A stretch of DNA of 64,000 nt from Zingiber officinale (taxonomy: Eukaryota; Streptophyta; Magnoliopsida; Zingiberales; Zingiberaceae). Positions 21,270-33,706 of the stretch are shown here, piece after piece (position 1 is the first letter of the stretch; every line of letters starts with the position of its first letter). Under the pieces are notes generated by a model. That model did no database searches. It worked only from the letters and a program-made list of their open reading frames with translations, and was not told the origin of the DNA. The translations under genes were made by a program, and so were the position numbers. The stretch is from contig NC_055996.1 of the NCBI RefSeq assembly GCF_018446385.1, forward strand, positions 127,024,532 through 127,088,531, in the 5' to 3' direction.

Positions 21270-23800
21270 AAGCAACCTTTGGAAATGAACCAATTATATC
21301 TTTGGCATCTAAAGCTAGGTTATATTAACTTAAGTAGGATTCATTGGTAGCTGATGAACTTTTGGGTTCATTAGTAGTGGAAATCTTTCCAACCTGCGAG
21401 TCTTACTTGGAAGGAAAAATAACCAAGAAGCTTTTAAGTCTAAGGGGTATAAAGTCAAAGATATGTTGAAATTGGTTCATTCTGATTTGTGTGTTCCTAT
21501 GACTATCCAGACAAGAGGTAGTATTGAATATTTCGTCTATTTTATAGACAACTATTCAAGATACAAATAAATTTACTTAATGTACCGCAAGACTAAGTAC
21601 TTTGATTAGTTCAAAGAGTACAAGGCTGATACGGAGAAATGTTAAAGTAAAAGTCACTATGGTAAGATCGTAGTGGCAAGTACCTCTTGGGAGAATTTAG
21701 GAGTCACTTATCAGAAGTAGGGATTCAATCCCAACTAACTGCACCTGGTACACCCCAACAGAATGGTGTAGATAAAGGAAGGTATAGGACTCTTATGGAA
21801 ATAAGTAGATTGATGAGTTATTTAGAATATTACCAAAATCATTTTAAGGATATACTCTAGAAACAGAAGTGAATATAGTACCTTCCAAAGACAGAACTCT
21901 CTACTCATATAGAATTGCTGAATAGGCGTAAGCCTATTTCGAAGCATATTCGGATTCGGGTAGTCCAGCACATATGCAGAAGAGAGACAATGATAAGTTG
22001 GACAGGAATTCACTTGTTTGTGGGTTATCCTAGAGAAATGAAAGTAGGTTTATAGTCTTAAAAATCAGAAGGTCATTGTTAGCATCAATGACCGATTTTT
22101 AGAAAAAGAACTATGTAATAAACCATGTACCCATAAGAAAATTTGTTCTTAAGGAAATAATAAAAGACATGTCTAATCTAGTACCAACTGTACAAGATGA
22201 GATACCACAAGGAAACTGCAACACGTATCACAAATGATACACAATTGCAGAAAGTGTCTTGTCGTAGTGGGAGGGTTGTTAGGCAACCTAAAAGGATTCA
22301 TGTTTTGGGAGAGTTTTTGAACTCGATCCCTGGAGGGCATGAACCTGATCTCCGGACATATGACGAAGCACTCCAAGATAAAGATGCAACATCTTGGCAA
22401 AGAGTAATGAATAATAGAATTAGAATATATGTATTCTAATAAAATCTGGAAGCTTGTAAAAACACCAAATGGTGTAAAAGCCTTTGGGTGTAAAAAGGTC
22501 TATAATAGGAAAAGAGGGATAGACAGGAAGGTAGAAACTTTCAAAAGCAAGGCTAGATGAAAAAGGAAACTTTTTCACTGGTAACCATGCTTAAGTTTAT
22601 CCGGATTCTTTTATCTATTTGGCAAGTGGATGTCAAGACAGCATTCTTTAATGGAAGTCTTGAAGAAAGCATCCATTTAAAGCAACCAGAAGGGTTCATT
22701 GTAAAGGGCTAAGAGCATCTTGTGTGCAAGCTCAATCAGTCTATGGACTGAGGCAAAGCTTCAAGGTCTTGGAACATCTAGTTTATCAAAGTAATCCAAA
22801 CCTATGGATTTATTGAGTGAACGGATAAGTCTTGTGTATACAAAAGGTGTGATGGAAACGTGGTGGTATTTCTTGTAGTATACGTAGATAACATTTTTTG
22901 TAGTTGGAAACAATATCAAAATGTTGTCAGAAGTAAGGGTATGGTTGTCCAAATAATTCGATATAAAGGACTTGGGAGAATGTATATATTTTTGAGATCA
23001 AAGTAATAAGGGATCGCAAGAAAAATATATATATATATATTTTACTTATCCCAAGCTTAATACATCGGAAAAATCCTTGCTCGTTTTTAGCATGCAAAAA
23101 CTCCTAGAAAGGTTTCTTACCTTTTAAGCATGGAGTGTCTTTATCTAAAGAGATGTCTCAGATGACATCAAAGGAGATTGAGGACATGTAGGCAGTTCTT
23201 TATGCTTCGGCAGTTAGACAACCTAATGTATGCTATGCACGAGATCATAAATCTGTTTTGCCAATGGCATAGTTAGCAGATATCAAAGTAACCCTGGACA
23301 AGGACATTGGATTGCAGTAAAGCATATATTGAAGTACCTTAGAGGCACTAGAGATTATATGCTAGCTTACAAGGCAATTAATTTGGTTCCTGTAGGTTGA
23401 ACGGATTTTGACTTCCAATCGGATAGGGACAATAATAAGTCGACCTCGGGGTTTTGTGTTTACTTTAGGAGGAAAAGTCATAACTATGGAAGAGTGATAA
23501 GCATAGGTGTTTTTCTGGACTCCACCATAGAAGCTGAGTATATGGCAAGCCTATGAGGTAGCCATAAAAGATGAATGACTTAATAACCTCAAGATAGACT
23601 TAGATATGATTTCTAATTTGTCCAAAGATTATTACAATTTATTGTAATAATAATGGTGCAGTAGCAAACTCGAAGAAATCATGAGTCTATAAGGCAAGTA
23701 AACACAATAGAGCGCAAGTACTACCCAATACGAGAAATTGTATAACGAGGAGAAGTTGTTGCCACCTAGATTGCATCAGATGATAACCTAAGGTCCTTAA
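21270..23800 (+). pseudogene. Element C Copia pol remnant (integrase, RT, RNase H), heavily decayed
   Basis: The order of remnants is the pre-integrase segment (LYLWHLKLGYINLSRIHW, near 21294), integrase pieces (LVHSDLC, near 21474; YFVYFIDNYSRY, near 21528), a linker (RSGRVVRQPKRI, near 22265), RT pieces (WQVDVKTAFFNGSLEES near 22620 and a degenerate VVYVDN near 22880), and RNase H pieces (HILKYLRGTRDYML near 23320; EAEYMA near 23535). Stops and frameshifts separate nearly all of them, and the YVDD catalytic box reads YVDN. No gag or CCHC knuckle is visible upstream. Confidence 0.85.
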
Positions 23801-23882
23801 GGCAATAGCTTTTTGAAAGGCATGAGAATCAGATGTATGGCAGCAGATATGGCAGCTTAGTCTTTTAGTATAAGTGGGAGAT

Positions 23883-26570
23883 TGTTAAAATGTATACTAA
23901 AAGCCTAGCTTTTGGTATAAAATATTTATCTAGAAATAAGAATCACATTGGTCAAATGTCTACATTTGTGATAAATGTAGTTGTTCAATTAATTTATATT
24001 GTAGATAACATGGTGTGTGGTGTCACACACAGAAGATCATGTTATCAGTACCTTATAAATTATAAACAGTAGCTCACGACCATGATGGAAAGGAACAAAC
24101 CATTGGAAGGTCGTAGTGTAATTAGGTGTTAGTTTATCTTAACTATATAATTACACTAGTACACTAAGAGTGTATTGAGTAGGACCATTAGAGGTCGTTT
24201 CTTTTATACTGACTTTATAAAGGAACAAAGACCTCAGTTATTATGGAAGTGTGTGCTCTTAATCCTAATATAATAACAAGCACATGTATTTGATATTTAT
24301 TTCTTTAATTTATCAATGGGTGAGATTTAATTCGATGAATCAATAAACCCGATAAGTTGGTAAATGATATCACTTATAGTGTGTGTTGTTGATTATAGAA
24401 GGAAACTGTGTCCTAGTAATCTAGGTTGAGAATGTTCCCAAGAGGAGCTCATAAGGATTGTCATGTTAAACCCTGCAGGTGGACTTAGTCCGACATGATG
24501 ATGAAGTTGAGTGGTACTACTCTTGGAGTTAGATATTAATTAAGTGAGTTGTCAGTAACTTACTTAATTAGTGGACATTTGTTATCTTAAACACAGGGAG
24601 ACTAACACACTCATAATAAGAAGGAGCCCAAAATGTAATTTGGGATTGGTGCGGTAGTTCAATAATAGTTCTCTAGTGGAATGAATTATTATTGATAAAA
24701 TTAAGTTGTGTGTTCGGGGCGAGCACGGGATGCTTAATTTTATCGGGAGACCAAAACCAATTCCTCCTCTCGGTCCCTATCGTAGCCTCTAGTATATAGA
24801 GATTTATACCCACCGCATACCCACCGCATACCCACCTTCTTACCCATCCAATGGGGCCGGCCAAGCTAGCTTGGAACCCAAGCTAGGGCCGGCCAAGACC
24901 AAGTGGATGAGCCATGTAGGTGGCCGGCCAAAGCTTGGGTCCCAAGCTTAGGTGGCCGGCCACTAGAATATTAAAAAGGATTTTTATTAAAATTATTTCT
25001 TATGTGGATATCATGATTTTAAAAGAGAGTTTAAAAATTAAAAATTTCCTTTTATAGCTTTCTACAAAAGATTAAGAGAAGAGATTAATCTCTTTCCTTA
25101 TTTGTAGTTTAAAAGGATGTATTAATTTTTGGTAAAAACTTTCCTTATTTGTAAATCATCTACATGTTTAAAAGAGAGTTTAAAATTTGAAATCTTTCCT
25201 TATTTGTTGATTAAAGGAGGATTTTAAATTTTAAGAAAACTTTCCTTTTTAACCATGTTCATGATTTAAAAGAGAGTTTAAAATTAAATATTCTCTTTTA
25301 TAAGTTTCTACAAAAGATTAAGAAAAGATTTGATATCTTTCCTTATTTGTAGATTAAAAGAGATTTTAATTTATAGAGATAACTTTCTTTTTATCCACAT
25401 GTTTAAAAGAAAGATTTTAATTTATTAAATTTTCTTTTTATAAACCAATCATGAAGGGATAAAATTATTGGAGAAATTTTTATAAATTTCCGAAAGCAAA
25501 TAAGGAAGTTTTAATTGGTGTTTAAAATTTTATTTGCTTGGAGATATTATTTGTTATGACCGGCCATTGTAATTTGAAAAGAGAAAATTGTTTTAATTAA
25601 ATAAATTTTCCTTTTCAATGGAAAAAGAATTAAGGAAGTTTTTATTAAATTATCTTTATTTGCCAATACCAAGGATTATAAAAGAGGGGTAGAGGAGGCT
25701 TCAAGGCTAAGGACTCTATTCTATTTTTCTCCCTCTTTTCCTTGGTGTGGTGGTCGGCCCTTCCCTTTCTCTTCTCTCCTCTTGTTGTGGCCGAAATCTA
25801 TCATCTCTTGGAGCTTGGAGGATGTGGCCGGATCAAGGAAGGAGAAGAAGGAGAGAAAGCATGCATCCCTTGGAGCTTGGTTGGTGGAAAATTCTTCATC
25901 CTTTGGAAGTTCTTATGCTTGGCCGAAACTTGAAGGAAGAAGGAAGAAGGTACCTAGGTGGTTCTCATCTTGGAAGATCGTTGCCCACACAACATCCGAG
26001 GTTAGAAGAGGAATATGGTAGAAGATCAAGAGGTCTTTCTAAAAGGTATAACTAGTAATTTTTCTTTCCGCATCATACTAGTTATTTTTTGGAAATAATA
26101 CTAAATACAAGAGGCATACGATTCTAGTATTTTGAATTTGTTTTCGATATGATGTTCTTTTGTTTTTCTTTTCCTTGTGATTTGATTGTTCTTTTCGGTT
26201 GACCTAAAGTTATTTTAGGAAATTAAATATTAGCTTTCCTTAAAAGATTTTGTCTAGTCGGTGGTGGTTGCTCCCATATCCAAAAAGGTCATGTGCCGCG
26301 CCACGTTAGTACTAGGAACCAATTTTGGAAATTAATATTTAATGGAATTAATAACTTAGGTGATTTGGATCAAACGTGTTAAGTTCCGCAGGAGATCCAA
26401 GTCAAAACCTAAAAGAACAAATAGATTATGTTTTGGATCAAACGTGTTAAGTTCCGCAGGCGATCCAAAATTTAATTTAAAAGAACACATGGTAGCTAGG
26501 AAAAGGTTCAGACCTTTGTACAAAATTTTTGTACAGTGGAACCTCTAGGTTTCCCGAGTAGCAACCAACA
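23883..26570 (+). repeat. 3' LTR of element C (2688 bp)
   Basis: Starts TGTTAAAATG after the purine tract AAGTGGGAGAT and ends CAACCAACA at the target duplication. Nearly identical to the 5' LTR over its full length except for the 138-bp segment the 5' copy lacks. Confidence 0.92.
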
Positions 26571-29514
26571 CAAGTATACTCCGATAAATGGCAGGAAGCT
26601 CTATATGGGTAATTCCACGACGTCGCCGATTGTTGGACTCGGAAAGGTTGTTCTGAAGATGACGTCCGGAAAGGAGCTAACACTCATTAATGTACTCCAT
26701 GTTCCCGACATCAGTAAGAACCTAGTTTCTGGAGCGGCATTGGTCAAGGCCGGATTTAGACTAGTGTTCCAGTCAGACAACTTTGTACTTACGAAGAATG
26801 GTGTCTTCGTAGGAAAGGAGTACCTAGAAAAGGGTCTATTCAAAATGGTTGTAATGCATGTACTCCGATATTTTGATGGTAATAAAATAAATGCTTCCAG
26901 CTATGTTGTTGAGTGTTTTAATTTATGGCATGATCGACTCGGACATGTGCATAATAATACTCTCAAACGTCTCGTCAAATTAAAATTATTACCAAACGTC
27001 AATGTTGACGGAACACACAAATGTGAAGTGTGCGTGGAAGCGAAAATGACGAAACTACCTTTTCATTCGATGGAAAGGACAACAACTCCTCTAGAGTTGA
27101 TACATAGTGATCTATGTGACTTGAAATTTGTGCAAACTAGAGGAGGTAAAAAATATTTTATTACTTTTATCGATGACTGCACAAAGTTCTGTTATGTCTT
27201 TCTTTTAAGAAGTAAAGACGAAGCCCTAGAGGCGTTCAGAACCTATAAAACAGAAGTTGAAAATTAACTTGACAAACGAATTAAAATAATTCGAAGCGAT
27301 AGATGTGGAGAATATGGTGCACCGTTTGATGAATTTTGTACAGAATCTGGCATTATCCATCAAACAACGGTGCCTTACTCACCTCAATCAAACGGTGTTG
27401 TCGAACGTAAAAATCGGACACTAAAAGAAATGATGAATGCCTTGTTAATAAATTCAGGTTTACCTCAAAACTTGTGGGGGGAAGCAATATTATCGGCAAA
27501 TCACATTCTCAACAGAATCCCTCATAAGAAAAATGATAAAACTCCATATGAACTATGGAAAGGCCGCGAGCCATCGTACAAATACCTGAAAGTATGGGGG
27601 TGCTTGGCAAAGGTCGAAGTATCTAAACCAAAGCAAGTAAAGATCGGACCTAAAACGTTCGATGCGGTATTTGTCGGATATGCCCATAATAGTAGTGCAT
27701 ATCGTTTCCTAGTTCACAAATCAGACATTCCTGATATACATGTAGGAACAACCATAGAATCTCGGAATGCGATATTCTTTGAAAACGTATTCCCAAATAA
27801 AAAGGGAAACGTTGAAAGTGATAACAACGGAAGTTCAAACAAAAATGACGTTACCGAACTTAGCTGTTATAAAAGGACTATTGACGATCAAAGTGAAGAG
27901 TCACGTCGTAGCAAATGGGCTAGAGTTGAGAAATCATTCGGGCCAGATTTCATGACTTTCATGTCAGAAATGGAACCAAGAACATTAAGTGAAGCTCTCT
28001 CTAGACCCGATGCTCCAATGTGGAAAAAAGCTGTCAATAGTGAAATTGAGTCTATCATGAATAATCATACTTGGGAATTAGTAGAACTTCCTTCTGGTAA
28101 TAAACCATTAGGTTATAAGTGGATACTAAAACGTAAGTATAAAGCTGATGGATCAATTGACAAGTATAAGGCCAGACTTGTAGTCAAGGGGTACAAGCAA
28201 GAGGAATGCCTTAATTACTTCGATACATACTCACCGGTGACAAGGATTACGTCCATACGAGTGCTAATAGCCATTGCAGCACTGTATGATCTTGAAATAC
28301 ATAAAATGGATGTTAAGACTGCGTTCTTAAATGGTGAGTTGGAAGAAGAAATTTATATGGAGCAACCCGAAGGGTTCATGGCTCCTGGAAATGAGAAAAA
28401 GGTGTGTCGACTTGTTAAGTCATTGTACGGACTTAAGCAAGTGCATAAACAATGGCACGAAAAATTTGACAAAGTAATGCTGTCAAACGAATTCAGAATA
28501 AATGAATGTGACAAATGCATTTATGTCAAAAACACACCTGAAATTTATGTAATTATCTGTCTATACGTAGACGACATGCAAATAATGGGCAGTAATCATG
28601 ATGTAATCATGACTACAAAGAAAATATTGACCAGAAATTTTGATATGAAAGATATGGGTCAAGCAGATGTTATATTGGGAATTAAAATTCTCAGGACATC
28701 AGAAGGGATAGTTTTAACACAATCCCATTATGTAGAATCTGTATTGAAAAAATTCAATGCGTACGATCTCTCTACAGTGAAAACACCTATGGATCTAAGT
28801 CAACACTTAGCGAAAAACCATGGTGAGACCATATCGCAATTGGAATATTCTCGGATAATAGGCAGTTTGATGTATCTCACAAACTGCACACGTCCAGATA
28901 TTGCCTGTACGGTCAACAAACTGAGTCGTTTTACAAGTAATCCAAACGACACCCATTGAAAAGCATTGATGCGAATTCTCAGATATTTGAAATATACTAT
29001 GAACTATGGATTACATTATGGAAAATATCCCGCTGTGTTGGAAGGATATTGTGATGCTAATTGGATATCAGATACAAAAAACTCCAAATCCACTAGTGGA
29101 TATGTATTCACGATCGGTGGGGGAGCAGTATCTTGGAAATCCACTAAGCAGACTTGCATTGCTCGGTCAACTATAGAATTCGAGTTTATAGCACTAGACA
29201 AAGCAGCTGAGGAAGCTGAATGGCTGTGGAATTTCTTGGAAGATATTCCGAGCTGGATGAAACATGTGTCTGCCGTACTAATCCACTGTGATAGTCAATC
29301 GGCGATTGGAAGGGCACAGAGTAATATGTATAATGGGAAGTCACGACATATACGTCGTAGACATAATACCATTAGGCAGTTGATCTCGAATGGAGTGATT
29401 ACAATCGACTATGTTAAGTCCAAAGATAATTTGGCAGATCCTCTAACGAAGGGGTTGAGTCGAGATCAAGTATACTGCTCATCAAGAGGAATGGGATTAA
29501 AAATCTACAATTGA
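26571..29514 (+). pseudogene. Element B pol (protease end, integrase, RT, RNase H) with two in-frame stops
   Basis: One reading frame covers the whole stretch and is broken only by TAA at 27265-27267 and TGA at 28957-28959. Domains in order: end of protease and pre-integrase ([11 protein letters not shown], near 26920), integrase core (LIHSDLCDL; then FIDDCTKF; then PYSPQSNGVVERKNR at 27373), RT (MDVKTAFLNGELEEEIYMEQ near 28308; CLYVDDMQ with intact YVDD near 28560), and RNase H (GYCDANW near 29046; [12 protein letters not shown] near 29418). This is a near-complete Copia polymerase, far better preserved than that of element C. Confidence 0.92.
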
Positions 29515-30072
29515 AAACGACTGTAGCGGTAACCCAACCTTGTTGACTGGAGATCCCAAGATCTTGGTTCAATGGGACAACGAAGTTACAGAAGTTGTGG
29601 TCCAGCACATTCGATAGTTTATCTCTATCCTAATCCTAGGATGAATTTGTGCTGTCCTACCTCATGTAGTGAGGTTAAGCTTATGCTTTTAGTGACTTCT
29701 ATACCTGATAAGGTGGAGTATGGTAGGATACTCTTGATAGAAGTGTCACCTATGTGAGTGTGAAGACAGGTCGCTTCAATGAAATACTCATGAATCCAAG
29801 ATGGTATCCATGGTCGAAACGGAACCAACCATGAGAACCTAAAGTAGGTGAGATAGATCTCTGTGTGGGTGTTATTGTCTAAGTATACACCAACAGCTGA
29901 GCAGTTCAAGACATCATGTTCACTGCGCAGCCTAGTATACTCGATAGCATTTCACTACGGAAGGTTCAAAGACACAAGCTACCTCTCCCGATGCAGTGAC
30001 TTATCGATTGGACTCTTGTAAAGTGTCAGTATGCATACACGCATTGCATTAATTTCCATTTATGTGGGGGAT
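29515..30072 (+). other. Element B 3' untranslated region and purine tract
   Basis: About 550 bp follow the pol stop with no domain-bearing ORF, ending in TATGTGGGGGAT directly before the LTR at 30073. I see no envelope-like gene. Confidence 0.7.
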
Positions 30073-31226
30073 TGTTGGATATTGGGGCCTTAAATGGACC
30101 AAAACGATTTTGAGGAAAGAAGCCATCAATTGTTGAAAGTCGTAATTGACTTCAAAATTGAAATCTACGATTCGCGTAGATAGATTTAGACTATTAATTT
30201 GCTCAAAACCGATTAAGGGTGAATGAGAAATTAATGTTTAAAGTCGGCCCAAAATAACATTTATTATTCATTAATAAAGTGCATGGGAGAATAGTCCCAC
30301 ATCGGAAATTCTCGATGTGTATTCTCTACTTATTAATGAAGATGCGTTAATGGAGTTAACACAAAAATAAAAGGACAGGTGCTCCCTTAGCCCAGGGCGA
30401 GCAGGTGCTCGCACCTGTGAGCCCACCACGTGCGCAAAGGGCGCTTTGTAGGCGCAATTCGCGAGGAGCATTGAGGAGCTTAAATTTATGCTCCAAGTGA
30501 CATTGCAGTGTCTACGTGGCACTCGGGTGACGTGTCAGGCTCGTACCTGATGTGGCAGCACCTATGCGGCATCCTCGTGGGCAAAGGGAGATGACTGGAC
30601 AGTTGACTTAGGGAATGGATGGCTACCGTTGATCAACGTTGATCAAATAGGTATGATGGATCGCTTGTGATGCGATCTAGAGCGTTGGATCGCAAAGAGT
30701 AACGATCTGACGGCTTGGGATGAGACTTGATCTGAAGCATCGAATCAATGGATCCAGATCCGATGGCCGATGACAATAGGCGGGATCTGAGGGTCACAAC
30801 TCCTCAGATCTGATGTATGAGATTGAAGTGGGCTTGGTGAAGGGTTACAACCCTTCAGAATGGATTATCTAGATCGATCCAGCCCAAGGAACACATCCAC
30901 TCACCCAAAGGACAATCAAACTTTTCTTTCAGTATAAATAGAACCCTCCAGATGATGGAATATTCACTCAATTAACTCAATCCTCTCTTCTCTTCCTCAA
31001 GCATTCATCTCATCTTGTGCATTCAAGAGTCCAAGAAGTCTACTAGAAGGTTCGCTGGTCTCGGAAGTCGGAGTGCTACGATTCCGAGACGTTCGTCGTC
31101 GTTGTATCTTGGGAACGAATTGCAACAATCCGTCACCGTAGCGGAGCAATATCATTTACGGAGATAGTGTCGAACACTAGCCTCAACGATCAGTTTGCAT
31201 ACTCCAGAAGCTACCCGGGAATAACA
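30073..31226 (+). repeat. 3' LTR of element B (1154 bp)
   Basis: Matches the 5' LTR but holds about 400 additional bp (30456-30870) absent there. Includes a TATA box (CAGTATAAATAGAAC, near 30930) and ends GGGAATAACA. Confidence 0.88.
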
Positions 31227-31234
31227 GTGTTACT

Positions 31235-31323
31235 TTAATCAAGTTATTTGTCCGAGAAATGTTTTGTTTGCTTTTGTGCAGGGGCTATTCAACCCCTTTC
31301 TAGTCGGCCAACTGGGTCCCAGA
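31235..31323 (+). repeat. 5' LTR of element A, second part
   Basis: Resumes the LTR cut at 14941 and matches 33616-33706. The terminal bases (CCCAGA instead of CCCAACA) are mutated. Confidence 0.85.
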
Positions 31324-31325
31324 AG

Positions 31326-31337
31326 TGGTATCAGAGC
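31326..31337 (+). other. Primer-binding site of element A
   Basis: TGGTATCAGAGC directly follows the 5' LTR; the same initiator-Met-type primer as in elements C and D. Confidence 0.92.
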
Positions 31338-31380
31338 CTGGATGCTTCAAGAGGACTAACTGTCGATCGAAGCAAAGACG

Positions 31381-32169
31381 ATGGCCGGAGCTAACATCGA
31401 CCCACCAACATTCGAGGGGGAGTTCGCATTTTGGAAGCGTCGAATGGAGGTTTATTTTAAAACCGATTTTAATATTTATCTAACAATTAAGTATGATTTT
31501 GAAATGCCCAAAAGCAAATAAGGAGAAGAACTTGAGGAGCATCAATGGACTGAGGAACAACATAATGATGTTATGGCAAATGGTAAGGCTGAGTCCCGCC
31601 TTTTGAGCGTTCTACTTGCCCAGGACCTCGACAGAGTCGGAGAATACAAGAGGGCAAAAGAACTTTGAGAAAAGTTCTTAAATATCTACGAAGAACCAAT
31701 TGAAGATGAATCCAACTTCTCGATGGACACCAAGTCGTCATCAGAAGAATACGAGACCGAAGAAATTGTCGAGGCGACCCTTATAGTCGAATTCTTTCCT
31801 GAGGACACAGAAAGCTCATCCCAGATGAGCATCGATAAAGGGGGAGAGTCTTCGGAGGAAAGTAGCTCTACAGGGGGAGCATCAGAAGTCGACAAGGTAA
31901 GTCAGGTACGGTCTCTACTTCCTAACCAAATGGTTAAACTTATAAAAATTTTTTTGAAAGATGCCTGTAAATTAGAAAATGGAAATAAAAAATTATTGAT
32001 AGAGAATAATGAGTTAAAAAGAACTCTAGCAACAGCTTGTCGATTAGAGGATTTCGACAAATTAAAAATAGAAAATGAAATGTTAAAAGAACAAATACAA
32101 ACTTTAAAAGTTTCTGCATATTCAAAATTCTCTGCTCCGTACTTTAAAAATTATAATAGACTAAATTAG
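31381..32169 (+). pseudogene. Element A gag, two premature stops
   Basis: ATG 31381 opens a frame that begins like Sirevirus/Copia gag (PPTFEGEFAFWKRRMEVYF) and stays in one frame to 32169, broken by TAA 31519-31521 and TGA 31666-31668. The 148-codon tail is acidic, Ser-rich, then a Leu/Lys/Glu coiled coil (LENGNKKLLIENNELKRTL). No CCHC knuckle and no pol follow, only 460 bp to the 3' LTR, so the element depended on another element's enzymes. Confidence 0.8.
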
Positions 32170-32632
32170 ACATTTAAATATCATAATGGATAGATTAAAA
32201 ATTTGTCAAGAAAGCATGTACCTAAAAAATTTATTTTTAATCCGGTAGGAAGAAATATATTCTGGATTCCAACATCATGCTTATATTAAATTTTCTTTCT
32301 TGCGATTGAATATTTTTTGGTTTTAACTTGTGTTCAAAATAAATTGGATTCAATTTTTTTAATAAAAATTTTCATTTTTTTGAATTCTTTTAAGAGTTAT
32401 CCCTGCTAATTTTTCCTCTAAGATTTTTTTTTTTGAAATGAATGCTAAGTGGACTTATTGATAAAACACTTAATTGCTTTAAATATTAAAAAAAATCTAT
32501 TAGATTTATTTTTGGATAAATATAATTGCCTAAATTTCTTACTTTTTTTAGTTTATTGTAAATTTATTTATTTTACTTTATGTATGTTTACCCTATCTTA
32601 ACTTGAGTTGCTCACATCAAAAAGGGGGAGAT
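32170..32632 (+). other. Element A 3' non-coding region with purine tract
   Basis: AT-rich sequence without ORFs, ending in AAAAAGGGGGAGAT (32619-32632) before the LTR. This is the place where pol should be; it is absent. Confidence 0.7.
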
Positions 32633-33706
32633 TGTTAGAACCCCCAGGTTGTTTTGATGTGATCAAACAAGTTAAGTTAGGTCATATTGGTTTTGAACCC
32701 TGTGTATAAGTGTGCAGGAACTTAGGTGCACAGGAAGTCGAGCAAAAGACGCAACTAGCAAGAAGAACGACACGGGAGAGAGCCGACGAGCTCGGTGCGT
32801 TTGAGGGACGAGGTGTTGCGGAAGAGTACACCGACGGATGATAAGAGACCGTGCGATGTTTCCGAGGGATGAGAAGCTGAGGCGGAAGATTGCTCGGGGA
32901 GCAAAAGATGCAGCTAGAGAGAATGTCAACACGGGAGAGAGCTGACGGGCTCGGTGCGTCCGAGGGATGAAGCTGCAGAAGAGTACATCGGTGGACGAGA
33001 AGGAGCATGCGACGATTTCGAGGTACGAGAAGCCGGAGCGGAAGCTTGCTCGAGGAGAAAACCGGAAGTTAGGTTCGGGTGAGCCCTATTCCGGATGGCC
33101 GAAATCACCCAAGCAAGCGGAGCCGGAGCGGAAAACCCGGACCAAGGCGAGCAGCATCGAAGCAGAGAGCCCGGATCGGAAAAAGTCAACATTGTTGACT
33201 TTAAGGGTCCGAGTGTCCGGAATCCGTCCGAGCACCAGGAACCTTTCCGAGCGCCCGGAATGCGATAGTGACCAGATCACGTTTGACCGTGATCCATTAC
33301 GAAGGGGATAAAGTTTTATCCCCTTCCAAGCACCTGGAACTCTTCCAAACGTCCCGACCAAGGTTATAAATATAGTCTTGGTCCAAAAAGCTACATAGAA
33401 CAAGAAAGATCCAATACAACACTTATGCTTGAGTTTGTAAGAATTTAGCTTCGTCATTTGTGAGCTTTGAATGTTGTAAGAGGCTTCTCCGCGCAGAGGA
33501 GATTTTTAATGCGCTTTTCATCTGTCTTATATTAACAATCTCTCCGGTTGTAACCAAGTAAATCTGTGAGCCTCATCTTTTTAGTTCTTTTATTTATTCT
33601 TATGCAAGTGGTACTTTAATCAAGTTATTTGTCCGAGAAAGGTTTTGTTTGCTTTTGTGCAGGGGCTATTCAACCCCTCTTATAGTCGGCCAACCGGATC
33701 CCAACA
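32633..33706 (+). repeat. 3' LTR of element A (1074 bp)
   Basis: Starts TGTTAGAACCCCCAGG and ends GGATCCCAACA, followed by the target duplication ATAAC. The last 163 bp are the start of a duplicated segment that recurs at 36260. Confidence 0.9.

Larger units (their letters stand above)
16693..26570 (+). mobile_element. Copia element C, inserted in the protease region of element B
   Basis: A 5-bp target duplication CAAGT (16688-16692 and 26571-26575) and long LTRs (2550 and 2688 bp), starting TGTTAGAATG or TGTTAAAATG and ending CAACCAACA, bound the element. The primer site TGGTATCAGAGC follows the 5' LTR and the purine tract AAGTGGGAGAT precedes the 3' LTR. The LTRs are almost identical apart from one 138-bp indel, yet the internal Copia coding region is riddled with stops and frameshifts and no gag is recognisable. 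This is the youngest layer of the nest. Confidence 0.92.
14942..31226 (+). mobile_element. Copia element B, inserted in the 5' LTR of element A
   Basis: LTRs at 14942-15717 and 30073-31226 both start TGTTGGATATTGG and end GGGAATAACA. The flanking sequence GTGTTACT occurs on both sides (14934-14941 and 31227-31234) and is contiguous LTR sequence in the sister LTR of A, apart from one substitution. Eight bp is longer than the usual Copia duplication, so the true duplication may be TTACT with ends two or three bases longer. Interior order is gag, protease, integrase, RT, RNase H, with element C inserted in the protease region. Confidence 0.88.
13977..33706 (+). mobile_element. Copia element A (Sirevirus-like, gag only), outer layer of a three-level nest
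   Basis: A 5-bp target duplication ATAAC (13972-13976 and 33707-33711) bounds the element. Its two LTRs (about 1.05-1.07 kb) are clearly diverged, roughly 10% by eye, so it is the oldest layer. Without the nested insertion it is about 3.4 kb: LTR, TGGTATCAGAGC primer site, a gag pseudogene, a non-coding stretch, a purine tract AAAAAGGGGGAGAT and LTR. There is no protease, integrase or RT, so it is a non-autonomous gag-only element. The LTR style (TTTGATGTGATCAAA near the start, GGGGCTATTCAACCCC near the end) is Sirevirus-like. Confidence 0.85.
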
